Positions 5,199 through 10,211 of a DNA stretch of 10,382 bases are shown piece by piece. Every line of letters begins with the position of its first letter. The stretch's first letter is position 1. Source of the stretch: Baffinella frigidus (taxonomy: Eukaryota; Cryptophyceae; Cryptomonadales; Baffinellaceae); the NCBI GenBank assembly GCA_026770585.1, contig MU646321.1, positions 1,203,852 through 1,214,233 of the forward strand, written 5' to 3'. The notes under the pieces were generated by a model that saw nothing but the letters and a program-made list of their open reading frames with translations, did not search any database and was not told the DNA's origin. A program made the translations under genes and the position numbers.

Positions 5199-5244
5199 CT
5201 GCGCTATCTCTTAAGTGGCCATGGCCACTTAAGAGATAGCGCAG
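5199..5244. repeat. 46-bp perfect palindrome
   Basis: 5199-5221 is the exact reverse complement of 5222-5244, centred on GGCCATGGCC with no spacer. The right end (GATAGCGCAG) would be the 3' splice site of the exon at 5245. A perfect palindrome of this length is uncommon and prone to cruciform formation or deletion in cloning. Confidence 0.97.
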
Positions 5245-5296
5245 ATTCTCGAGGGCGCAGCACCCTCGAGAAGTGCCAATTTGGAGGCTTCATCAG
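5245..5296 (+). CDS. Model 1, exon g
   Basis: After TAGCGCAG and before GTTGTA (5297), a frame entering with two bases reads SRGRSTLEKCQFGGFI plus AG. It takes the single base of exon f (G+AT = GAT) and passes AG to the next exon (AG+G = AGG). Much of it is a perfect 10-bp-stem hairpin (5246-5255 with 5263-5272, loop of 7), so sequence here is constrained by structure as well. An alternative frame (ILEGAAPSRSANLEASS) is also open, so the call rests on phase fit. Confidence 0.35.
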
Positions 5297-5412
5297 GTTG
5301 TACCCTAAACTCTATACCCCAAACCCAACCCCCCACGCCCCTCTTCTTTTTTATATCTTGATCAGCCTGGTAATACTGTTGTAGTTTTTGGCTTCGCGCT
5401 AAAATAATGCTT

Positions 5413-5446
5413 TTTCTGGCCTCGAGTGGCCACTCGAGGCTAGAAA
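5413..5446. repeat. 34-bp palindrome with one mismatch
   Basis: Centred on GAGTGGCCACTC. 5413-5429 pairs with 5430-5446 except at 5418/5441. There is no spacer. Confidence 0.93.
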
Positions 5447-5529
5447 TGTGACTATTTTAAAACAGGGATTCGTTTACAAGTGAAGAAGAAAAAAAGGTGT
5501 TGAGTAATTTTCACACAAATGGGGGCGTT

Positions 5530-5569
5530 TGGTCACGTAGCGGGCGGAATTCCGCCCGCCACGTGACCA
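5530..5569. repeat. 40-bp palindrome with one mismatch
   Basis: 5530-5549 pairs with 5550-5569 except at 5539/5560. The centre is GGCGGAATTCCGCC and the ends read TGGTCACGT/ACGTGACCA. There is no spacer. Confidence 0.93.
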
Positions 5570-5642
5570 CGCCTGCCCGTGACTGATACTAAAATTAACA
5601 ACCCCACATTTAAAATAATCCTTTTTCTGACCTCGGGTGGAG

Positions 5643-5681
5643 GGAGAAGTTGACCACGGAAAGTTTCAAATTTTGCAAAAG
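5643..5681 (+). CDS. Model 1, exon h
   Basis: After GGTGGAG one base enters, then EKLTTESFKFCK plus AG, with donor GTGACA at 5682, where CCCTGAA repeats begin. The phase links exon g to the repeat exon at 5793 (AG+G = Arg). Another open frame here reads GEVDHGKFQILQK, but its phase would run exon i into a TAG, so I prefer the first. Confidence 0.45.
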
Positions 5682-5792
5682 GTGACATAAACCCTGAACC
5701 CTACACCCTTCACCTCAACCCTGAAACTCTAACCCCTGAACCCTAACCCCCAACCCCTAACCACTAACCCCCAACCCCGCGGTTGTTCGCAG
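5682..5792 (+). repeat. Short telomere-like intron
   Basis: GTGACATAAACCC, then CCCTGAA/CCCCTAA units, ending GCGGTTGTTCGCAG. It is 111 nt with a good pyrimidine-containing acceptor. Confidence 0.75.
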
Positions 5793-6168
5793 GCCGCTAT
5801 CCAGCAAAGCTTCTCTGGTACAAAATCGGGACGCGATCCAGGACGTGCTGGTACAAAAACGGGACGCAACACGGGATGCGCTGGTACAAAATCGGGACGT
5901 GACTCGAGACGCGTCAGTACAAAATAGGGACGTGACGCGAGAGGTTTCGGTACAAAATCGGGGCGTGGCCCGAGAGGGGTCAGTACAAATGATGGACGTG
6001 ACGAGAAAGGGGTCGGTACAAATGATGGACGTGACGAGAAAGGGGTCGGTACAAATGATGGACGTGACAAGAGCGGGGTCGGTACAAATGATGGACGTGA
6101 CGCGGGATGGGTCGGTACAAAACCGGGACGAGACCTGGGGAGAGGAGTTCCCCGCTGACGAGGACGAG
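5793..6168 (+). CDS. Model 1, exon i: ten 11-residue repeats
   Basis: After TTCGCAG one base enters, then 125 open codons to DETWGEEFPADEDE and donor GTATTT at 6169. The core is ten exact-period 33-bp units (GTACAAA starting at about 5818 and every 33 bases to 6115) coding LVQNRDVTRDA early and VQMMDVTRKGS late. The four units beginning near 5984-6083 are almost identical, which points to recent expansion. The units alternate hydrophobic and charged residues with an 11-residue period, the spacing of hendecad coiled coils, followed by an acidic tail. The exact multiple of three with no indel in 330 bases favours coding. Two minus-strand frames are also open, a by-product of the period, and give S/R/P-rich peptides I consider spurious. 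Confidence 0.55.
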
Positions 6169-6327
6169 GTATTTATAACGAGATATATATACATATGACG
6201 ATATGAACATTTTAGCGATATATAGAACGATATTTATGTTATAACGATGTTTATTAAAACGACATACGTTGATGGGGCTGGTTCTGAAGTGTCAAGTTCG
6301 ATGACAGTTGCTTGATTGTTTCAACAG
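6169..6327 (+). other. AT-rich intron of model 1
   Basis: 159 nt from GTATTT to TTGTTTCAACAG. The first 100 bases consist of loosely repeated ACGATAT/ATATATA sequence, unlike the telomere-like introns. Skipping it joins exon i (phase 0) to exon j (phase 0). Confidence 0.55.
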
Positions 6328-6642
6328 AGCCGGGGTTCGGGTTTGCTCCAAGGAGCACTCGAGGCCAGAAAAGCTCAGGCTCGAGCTCCGGTGACTTTGG
6401 AAATCGAGAATCAACTTTGGACAGATTTCCAAAGTCACCGGAGTCTGCTAAGTGGCTTGATGCAAGCAAAGACTCCTTGCTTGCATCAAGCCACTCAAAA
6501 GACACCGGTGACTTCAGGAATCTGTCCAAAGTTGATTCCCACCCAGAAAACACGCAAAAAAGTCAGCAAATCTCGCCCGAAAGTCCGGCCGAAAAGGACC
6601 ACGGTGGCTGCTAAGTGGATGCTCCGTGCTTGTACTCTGTGA
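6328..6642 (+). CDS. Model 1, terminal exon j, basic C-terminus
   Basis: In the phase left by exon i, 104 codons run to TGA at 6640-6642. The middle (TLEIENQLWTDFQSH, then SLLSGLMQAKTP) is mixed. The end is very basic (KTRKKVSKSRPKVRPKR), like a nuclear localisation or nucleic-acid-binding tail, closing with WMLRACTL. A second plus frame (GDFGNRESTLDRFPKSPES) is also open and is Ser/Asp-rich, ending at a TAA at 6612-6614. Splice phase favours the first, but I cannot exclude the second. A large foldback (6406-6540) sits in the middle of the exon. Confidence 0.5.
   Translation, partial: SRGSGLLQGALEARKAQARAPVTLEIENQLWTDFQSHRSLLSGLMQAKTPCLHQATQKTPVTSGICPKLIPTQKTRKKVSKSRPKVRPKRTTVAAKWMLRACTL
6386..6540. 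repeat. Nested foldback of 135 bp plus an overlapping 19-bp hairpin
   Basis: A single long palindrome centred at 6473 pairs 6406-6470 with 6476-6540. The inner 19 bp (6451-6469 with 6477-6495) is perfect, and the outer 34 bp (6408-6441 with 6505-6538) has about three mismatches. Overlapping it, 6386-6404 and 6425-6443 form a separate perfect 19-bp inverted repeat with a 20-nt loop. The three segments are thus copies of one CCGGTGACTT-type block. It looks like a miniature foldback element absorbed into coding sequence. Confidence 0.92.
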
Positions 6643-6659
6643 CTTGCTGCATCTGCGAG

Positions 6660-6782
6660 TCCCACACAGCGGATTTCGAAGGGATTTTGAATAACCCCTT
6701 AGATAATAATCCATAGGCCCTACGGTAGGTAAAGCGGTAGGGGTATCGAGGGGTTCTTCCGGATGAGGTAACGGAAACTTGG
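6660..6782 (+). repeat. Dispersed repeat R1, copy B
   Basis: Second copy of 4179-4301, beginning 18 bases after the model 1 stop, so it would lie in the 3' UTR. CCACACAGCGGATTTCGAAG, a TTTTGAATAACCCC hairpin and CCCTAC...GTAGGG are kept. No polyadenylation signal of animal type is visible. Confidence 0.75.
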
Positions 6783-6804
6783 GTATTGCTCTTCTGTGCC
6801 GCAG

Positions 6805-6870
6805 GGGCTCACCTCAACTGCACTGCTAGCCAGAACATTTCACCGCAAGTCAACTGGCTGATCCTCGGCA
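6805..6870 (+). other. Possible exon with consensus splice sites
   Basis: CTTCTGTGCCGCAG ends at 6804 and GTAAGT starts at 6871, the best 5' splice site in the window, paired with CCCTCTTGCTGCAG at 6998 to give a 128-nt conventional intron. The one fully open frame reads AHLNCTASQNISPQVNWLIL. Splicing to 6999 in that frame hits TGA after two codons, and the intron would remove the ATG at 6957. It may be a 5' UTR exon of the next gene in one isoform, or the end of another gene. Confidence 0.35.
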
Positions 6871-6956
6871 GTAAGTTGCCGGGCAGACTGCCACGGTCGC
6901 ATTTGACTTAAGATTCTGTCTGGCCGGGCAGGGTAGTTGAGTCAAGGTTAAATATT

Positions 6957-7413
6957 ATGGCTGGCAGTGAACTGAGTTTCCCTGCCCTCTTGCTGCAGGG
7001 TCTTGATGATATTTTGGAAGATGAGGCGGGCGTCGTCCCCCAAACCCTCAACCCTAAACCCTCGACCCTCGACCCTAAACCCTAAACCCTAAACCCTAAA
7101 CCCTAAACCCCAACAGGGGGCGGGCGCCGCGTCGGGACGCGGCCGATCTGTCAACTTACGAAGCCTGAATGTCAACTTAAGAACGACGTCCGCCGAAGCT
7201 GGGACCCCGCACGTCAACTTAAGAAGCCTGGAGGCTGTCAACTTACGAAGCCTGGAGGATGTCAACTTACGAACCCCGGAGGCTGTCAACTTAAGAAGCC
7301 TGGAGCCGCCTCCAGCGACGACGGCGGATGAACAAGGATCAGAAAAGGGATGGCTTCCTGGCCGGGCGCCGAGTTTCGAAGATTTCGACGACGAAGAGGT
7401 CTTGTCCACATGA
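6957..7413 (+). CDS. Model 2: two-exon gene with VNLRSLE repeats and acidic tail
   Basis: ATG at 6957 has A at -3 and G at +4. Exon 1 (6957-7031) reads MAGSELSFPALLLQ, then GLDDILEDEAG. An 85-nt telomere-repeat intron (7032-7116, GTCGTC...CCCCAACAG) follows. Exon 2 (7117-7413) continues in phase for 98 codons to TGA at 7411-7413, giving 123 residues. From 7150 six copies of GTCAACTTA(A/C)GAA encode VNLR, the last four as an exact eight-residue repeat (VNLRSLEA, VNLRSLED, VNLRTPEA, VNLRSLEP). Then come a linker and the ending APSFEDFDDEEVLST. All repeat spacings (21, 42, 24, 24, 24) are multiples of three. I do not recognise the family. A leucine-rich eight-residue repeat could form a regular rod or amphipathic surface, but this is inference. 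Confidence 0.5.
7032..7116 (+). repeat. 85-nt telomere-repeat intron of model 2
   Basis: GTCGTCCCCC, then CCCTCAA, CCCTCGA and five perfect CCCTAAA units, ending CCCCAACAG. It is the smallest and cleanest example in the window of an intron made almost wholly of telomere-type repeat. A donor three bases later (GTCCCC) would also keep the frame. Confidence 0.75.
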
Positions 7414-7605
7414 TTTGTACTAACCCGTCCCTGTCGTGTCCCTGATTTGTACTGAACAGTCCATGTCTTGTCCAGGATTTGTACCGGCCCTTCCCGCATC
7501 GTGTCCCTGATTTTGTACGAAATGCAAAAGGATTAGACAAGGGATGGCTTCCTGGCCGGGCGCCGAGTTTCGAAGATCTCGACGACGAAGAGGTCTTGTC
7601 CACAG
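7334..7605 (+). repeat. Duplicated C-terminal coding block (194-bp offset)
   Basis: 7337-7410 recurs at 7531-7604. GGGATGGCTTCCTGGCCGGG through GACGAAGAGGTCTTGTCCACA is identical except one base, which changes FEDF to FEDL. Copy 1 ends at TGA; copy 2 reads through TAFILTYPRL to a later TGA. A third, weaker copy at about 7776-7830 keeps APVSIFEDLNFISEDT. The gaps are filled with the 32-bp minisatellite, so the coding block and minisatellite were duplicated together. Confidence 0.8.
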
Positions 7606-7990
7606 CATTTATACTGACTTATCCCCGCCTTGTCCAGGATTTGTACTGACACGTCCGTGTCGTGTCCAGGATTTGTACTGGCGTGTCCCTGTCGTGTCCA
7701 GGATTTGTACTGGCATGTCCGTGTCGTGTCCAGGATTTGTACCGGCCCGTCCCCGTCTTGTCCCTGACCACTTAGCACCGGTGTCGATTTTTGAAGATCT
7801 CAATTTCATCTCGGAAGATACCAGAATATATCCACATTTATGCTATTCTACCCGTTATCCAAAGCGTTAGAAGCCTAAGGTAGGGGGACATGTTGTGGCA
7901 TCTTCCGAACCTAGATTTGTACCGACATGTCCTTGTCTTGTCCCTGATTTGTACCGGCCCATCCCGCATCGTGTCCCTGGTGACCCAAAC
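7412..7990 (-). repeat. 32-bp minisatellite, inverted relative of the 33-bp coding repeat
   Basis: GATTTGTAC starts near 7412, 7444, 7476, 7509, 7638, 7670, 7702, 7734, 7914 and 7946, mostly 32 bases apart, with the duplicated FEDLD blocks in the gaps. Reverse complemented, a unit reads GTACAAATCCTGGACACGAC, matching GTACAAATGATGGACGTGAC of 5793-6168. Because 32 is not a multiple of three, the frame changes every unit, so here it is most likely non-coding. It could be the 3' UTR or downstream region of model 2. Confidence 0.85.
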
Positions 7991-8043
7991 CCTCTCCTTC
8001 AAGGACTCCAAAATTAATCTTCAGGCGAGAATTTTCCCCTGGT
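7795..8043 (+). other. Mostly unique sequence after the minisatellite
   Basis: AT-richer than its surroundings. After the last minisatellite units (to about 7980) a frame reads TQTLSFKDSKINLQARIFPW, followed by FRVEG and a possible donor, GTAATG, at 8058. It could be an exon, but no clean acceptor is visible. No recognised family. Confidence 0.25.
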
Positions 8044-8312
8044 TTAGGGTTGAGGGTAATGAATTTGAATCTCTAAACCCTGAACCCTCAACCCTCAACC
8101 CTAAAACCTAAACCCTAAACCCTAAACCCTAAACCCCAAACATTAAACCCTAAACCATAAACCATAAACCATAAACCATAAACCATAAACCGTAATCCCT
8201 AAACCCTAAACTCTAAACCCTAAATCCTACACCCTAAACCCTAAACCCTCACACCTAAACCTTAAACCCCAAACCCTAAACCCTAAACCCTGAACCCTAG
8301 ACCCTGAACCAG
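8044..8312 (+). repeat. CCCTAAA array with a CCATAAA block
   Basis: Degenerate and perfect CCCTAAA units. 8152-8190 is a pure run of five to six CCATAAA units, the variant that also forms the right end of the window. It ends CCCTGAACCAG at 8312, the acceptor for the next exon. Confidence 0.85.
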
Positions 8313-8379
8313 GACTCTGAAGGCGACATCGACATCGAGGAGCCAATGCCCCGCACCCAATCTCTATCTGCCCCCCCTG
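8313..8379 (+). CDS. Model 3, exon a (acidic then Pro/Ser-rich)
   Basis: Between CTGAACCAG and CTG|GTAACC, the frame reads DSEGDIDIEEPMPRTQSL, then SAPP plus one base. Repeats start right after the donor. The peptide looks like a disordered acidic linker. Phase continues exactly into 8531. The other frames are open too, as the exon is short; the acidic frame is chosen because it links through three exons without a stop. Confidence 0.5.
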
Positions 8380-8530
8380 GTAACCCCAAAATCCCAAACC
8401 CCGAAACCCCAGACTCCCAAACCCCAGACCCCAGACCCCAAACCCGAAACCCCAAACCCTCAACCCAAAACCCAAACCCCAAACCCCAAACCCCAAACCC
8501 CAAACCACCAAACTCTGAACCCTATAACAG
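8380..8530 (+). repeat. CCCCAAA/CCCAGAC intron-like array
   Basis: 151 nt from GTAACC to CCTATAACAG. Units are mainly CCCCAAA, CCCCAGA and CCCGAAA, a different mix from the CCCTAAA of neighbouring introns. Confidence 0.8.
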
Positions 8531-8583
8531 GGAGAAAGAGCTCCCTCAGTCTTCCCGCGGGACGAGAGCAGAAGAGAAGCAAG
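8531..8583 (+). CDS. Model 3, exon b (basic, Ser-rich)
   Basis: GG completes the codon from exon a, then RKSSLSLPAGREQKRSK, with donor GTTCGG at 8584 (AAG|GTTCGG). It ends at a codon boundary. RKSSLSLP resembles a basophilic kinase or 14-3-3-type site, which is a motif-level suggestion only. Confidence 0.45.
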
Positions 8584-8845
8584 GTTCGGCACCCTGAACC
8601 CTAAACCCTTAACCCTAAACCCTACACCCTAAACCCTGAACCCTACACCCAACTCCCGAAACCCTAAACCTTAAACTCTAAACCCTAAACCCTAAACCCA
8701 AACCCTAAACCCTAAACCCTAAACCCAAAAACCTACAACCTAAACCGTCACCCCAAACCCTAAACCCTAAACCCTAAACCCTAAACCCTAAACCCTGAAC
8801 CCTAAACCCTCAGCCATGAACACTCAACCCCAAACCCTCAACCAG
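8584..8845 (+). repeat. CCCTAAA intron-like array
   Basis: GTTCGGCACCC, then more than 20 CCCTAAA-type units with variants, ending CTCAACCAG. Nothing else is seen. Confidence 0.85.
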
Positions 8846-8881
8846 GCTGGGGGGCGCTACCAGCTCAGCGCTCTTACTAAG
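8846..8881 (+). CDS. Model 3, exon c (36-nt micro-exon)
   Basis: After AACCAG it reads AGGRYQLSALTK and meets AAG|GTACAG, a good 5' splice site. It is twelve codons, in phase with exon b. Downstream, a 28-nt GT-AG span (8882-8909) would join it to AYLVLLRAYPSRGGPV and a TAA at 8979-8981. Without that splice a TAG follows. The next acceptor, GGCACAG at 8983-8989, is an alternative. Confidence 0.5.
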
Positions 8882-9024
8882 GTACAGGGATTTGGGGTTT
8901 AGGGTACAGGCCTATCTTGTCCTGTTGCGGGCCTATCCATCCCGAGGCGGGCCTGTCCAGAGCAGCTCAGCTCACACATAAAGGCACAGGGGGTACTTTG
9001 GCGCCCGGGGTTCTTCTCGTGGAG
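8882..9024 (+). other. Possible model 3 terminal region
   Basis: Unique sequence with GGTTTAGGGT at 8897 in inverted telomere sense and three GCGGGCCT-type short repeats (8928-8957). An open frame from 8910 ends at TAA 8979. TCTCGTGGAGCC at 9013-9024 is echoed by TTCGCGTGGAGCCC at 9190, another sign of local duplication. Confidence 0.3.
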
Positions 9025-9195
9025 CCTAAAACCCAAACCCTATACCCTATACCCTAACCCTAAACCCAAAATTCTAAAACCCAAACCCAAACTCTCAACG
9101 CCCCTCAGCCCTGGTGATCCCGGAGGTTAGTCCCAAACCCTAAACCCTAAAACCCAAAACCCAAAACCCAAACCCAAAACCCTAAAACCTTCGCG
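9025..9195 (+). repeat. AAACCC/CCCTATA array containing a VIPE unit
   Basis: Units of CCCTATA, CCCAAA and AAAACCC surround the exon-like block 9103-9125. Confidence 0.75.
9103..9125 (+). other. VIPE micro-exon-like unit 1
   Basis: CCCCTCAG, then CCCTGGTGATCCCGGAG, then GTTAGT. The frame ending at the donor reads (S)ALVIPE. The first of six related units (see 9773, 9888, 10039, 10111, 10212), all ending in phase 0 before GT. Confidence 0.45.
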
Positions 9196-9402
9196 TGGAG
9201 CCCTATGGCCACCCCACTCGACTCGCGCCCTCCGCCCCCCACCCTTATCGCATCTCGAAACATACCAGAATCTGTTAACAAGTACACTCATCTAAGCCTT
9301 GGTTTTATGCCTGAAATAGCATATCCACCCTTTTCTTTGGCATTGCAAGTCTTACGATACACAACAGATTATGGTATGTTCCGAGATGAAATCGGGGGTT
9401 GA
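9196..9402 (+). other. Open frame over an AT-rich unique island
   Basis: An ATG at 9205 opens 65 codons (MATPLDSRPPPPTLIA, then SRNIPESVNKYTHLSLGFMP and on to FRDEIGG) ending at TGA 9400-9402. The first 35 bases resemble 9739-9772 (GGCCAC...CGCCCTCCGC), which precedes a splice acceptor there. From 9250 base composition turns AT-rich, unlike the other exons. It could be a short exon followed by intron, or inserted DNA. No family is recognised. Confidence 0.3.
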
Positions 9403-9772
9403 GGGTGCCCCCAAACCCCAGACCCCAAACCCCAAACCGTAAACCCCAAACTGACACGCTCAGGCCAGTATCCCGTTGGATATTCCATTTTTGATATCTA
9501 TATAACAGGCGATGTTAGGGAAGCAAACTCTAACCCTGCCGCGCCAGGTCACTAGTGGGAAATTCAGACCGCAACGTTTTGCCTCGTAGTACTAAATGAG
9601 TGTGCCTTCCCCAGGGAGACGCAACCATTGGTCCTTTCCACGTCCGCACTTCACGCAAAATCGCCCTTTCCACCTCCGCGCGGTATCAAATTAACAAGGA
9701 GACTTGTAACTGAAATTCCGCTCTTTATGACCTGGCGTGGCCACTTCACCCCTCAACCCTCGCCCTCCGCAG
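9403..9772 (+). other. Unique region, probable intron
   Basis: A brief CCCCAAA remnant (9410-9450) and then about 300 bases of unique sequence without convincing coding frames. CTTTCCACGTCCGC and CTTTCCACCTCCGC repeat at 9635 and 9666. It ends CCTCGCCCTCCGCAG, a strong acceptor for 9773. Confidence 0.4.
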
Positions 9773-9823
9773 GCACAACAGCAGCGAATGCCGCAGCGCC
9801 CCCCCGCCATTGTCATTCCTGAG
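9773..9823 (+). CDS. Model 3, exon d (VIPE exon, unit 2)
   Basis: Exactly 17 codons between CTCCGCAG and GAG|GTTACC, reading AQQQRMPQRPPAIVIPE. It starts and ends at codon boundaries, compatible with exon c. The last five residues, IVIPE, are shared with the other units of the series. This is the only unit with a strong acceptor and unique 5' half, so it is the likely parent exon. Gln/Pro-rich linker followed by a short hydrophobic strand; function unknown. Confidence 0.5.
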
Positions 9824-9887
9824 GTTACCTCTCAACCCAAGACCCTAAAACCCAAACCCAAACCCAATCCCGATCCCAAACCCTAAA
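9824..9887 (+). repeat. CCCAAA array between VIPE units 2 and 3
   Basis: GTTACCTCTCAACC followed by AAACCC units, 64 nt. Confidence 0.7.
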
Positions 9888-9914
9888 TGCCCCTCCTCTC
9901 TAATCGTTCCCAAG
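9888..9914 (+). other. VIPE unit 3
   Basis: TGCCCCTCCTCTCTAATCGT and onward to CCCAAG|GTCAAC. The frame reads PSSLIVPK. It has no acceptor AG just before it, so it may not be spliced in, but the hydrophobic pattern and donor are kept. Confidence 0.4.
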
Positions 9915-9929
9915 GTCAACCCTGCACCC

Positions 9930-10035
9930 AAAACCCTAAAACCCAAACCCAAACCCAAACCCAAACCCAAACCCAAAGCCAAACACAAACACAAACCCAA
10001 ACCCAAACCCAAACCCAAACCCAAACCCAAACCCT
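9930..10035 (+). repeat. CCCAAA hexamer array
   Basis: About fifteen six-base CCCAAA units, including ACACAA variants at 9983-9995. The period of six contrasts with the seven-base units elsewhere and gives artefactual (TQ)n and (LG)n open frames on the two strands. Confidence 0.93.
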
Positions 10036-10038
10036 AAA

Positions 10039-10065
10039 TACCCCTCCTCCCTTGTCATTCCTGGG
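10039..10065 (+). other. VIPE unit 4
   Basis: TACCCCTCCTCCCTTGTCAT and onward, then GGG|GTGAAC. The frame reads PSSLVIPG. No acceptor AG directly upstream. Confidence 0.4.
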
Positions 10066-10110
10066 GTGAACCCCACACCCCAAACGCTAAAACCCAAACC
10101 CAAACCCTGA

Positions 10111-10138
10111 ATGCCCCTCAGCCCTGGTGATCCATGAG
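10111..10138 (+). other. VIPE unit 5
   Basis: ATGCCCCTCAG, then CCCTGGTGATCCATGAG|GTTAAT. The frame reads PSALVIHE. It matches unit 1 except for CAT in place of CCG, and has CCTCAG as a possible acceptor. Confidence 0.45.
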
Positions 10139-10211
10139 GTTAATCCCAGACCTTAAAAACCAGAACAAAACAAAAAACCAAGCCTCAACCCCCCTTCGCC
10201 TAAATCCGTAA

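Larger units (their letters stand above)
5297..5642 (+). other. Intron-like region with palindromes and a diverged direct repeat
   Basis: Begins GTTGTACCC with a short CCCTAAA-type remnant (5303-5335), then AT-rich unique DNA. A 30-bp direct repeat, TAAAATAATNCTTTTTCTG and onward, is at 5400-5429 and 5611-5640 (27 of 30 identical). The first copy leads into one palindrome, and a second palindrome lies between the copies. The second copy leads directly into GGTGGAG and exon h. Confidence 0.5.

Noticed and set aside
5793-6168. CRISPR array (regular 33-bp spacing)
   Set aside because: The whole unit repeats with gradual divergence; there are no unique spacers, and the setting is eukaryotic.
5729-6194. 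Two long minus-strand frames over the 33-bp repeat (S/R/P-rich, VTSIICTDPF units)
   Set aside because: A period of 33 keeps several frames open at once. The plus frame has matching splice phase on both sides, while the minus frames end inside repeat DNA without splice signals.
7089-7870. Several minus- and plus-strand frames over the 32-bp minisatellite
   Set aside because: The same unit is read in a different frame each time because 32 is not a multiple of three. The peptides (QYKSWTRQGH, VQILDTTRTC, STNPGHDTD) are one repeat in three frames.
9845-10069. (TQ)n plus-strand and (LG)n minus-strand open frames
   Set aside because: A six-base repeat has no stop in these frames by construction, so openness carries no information.
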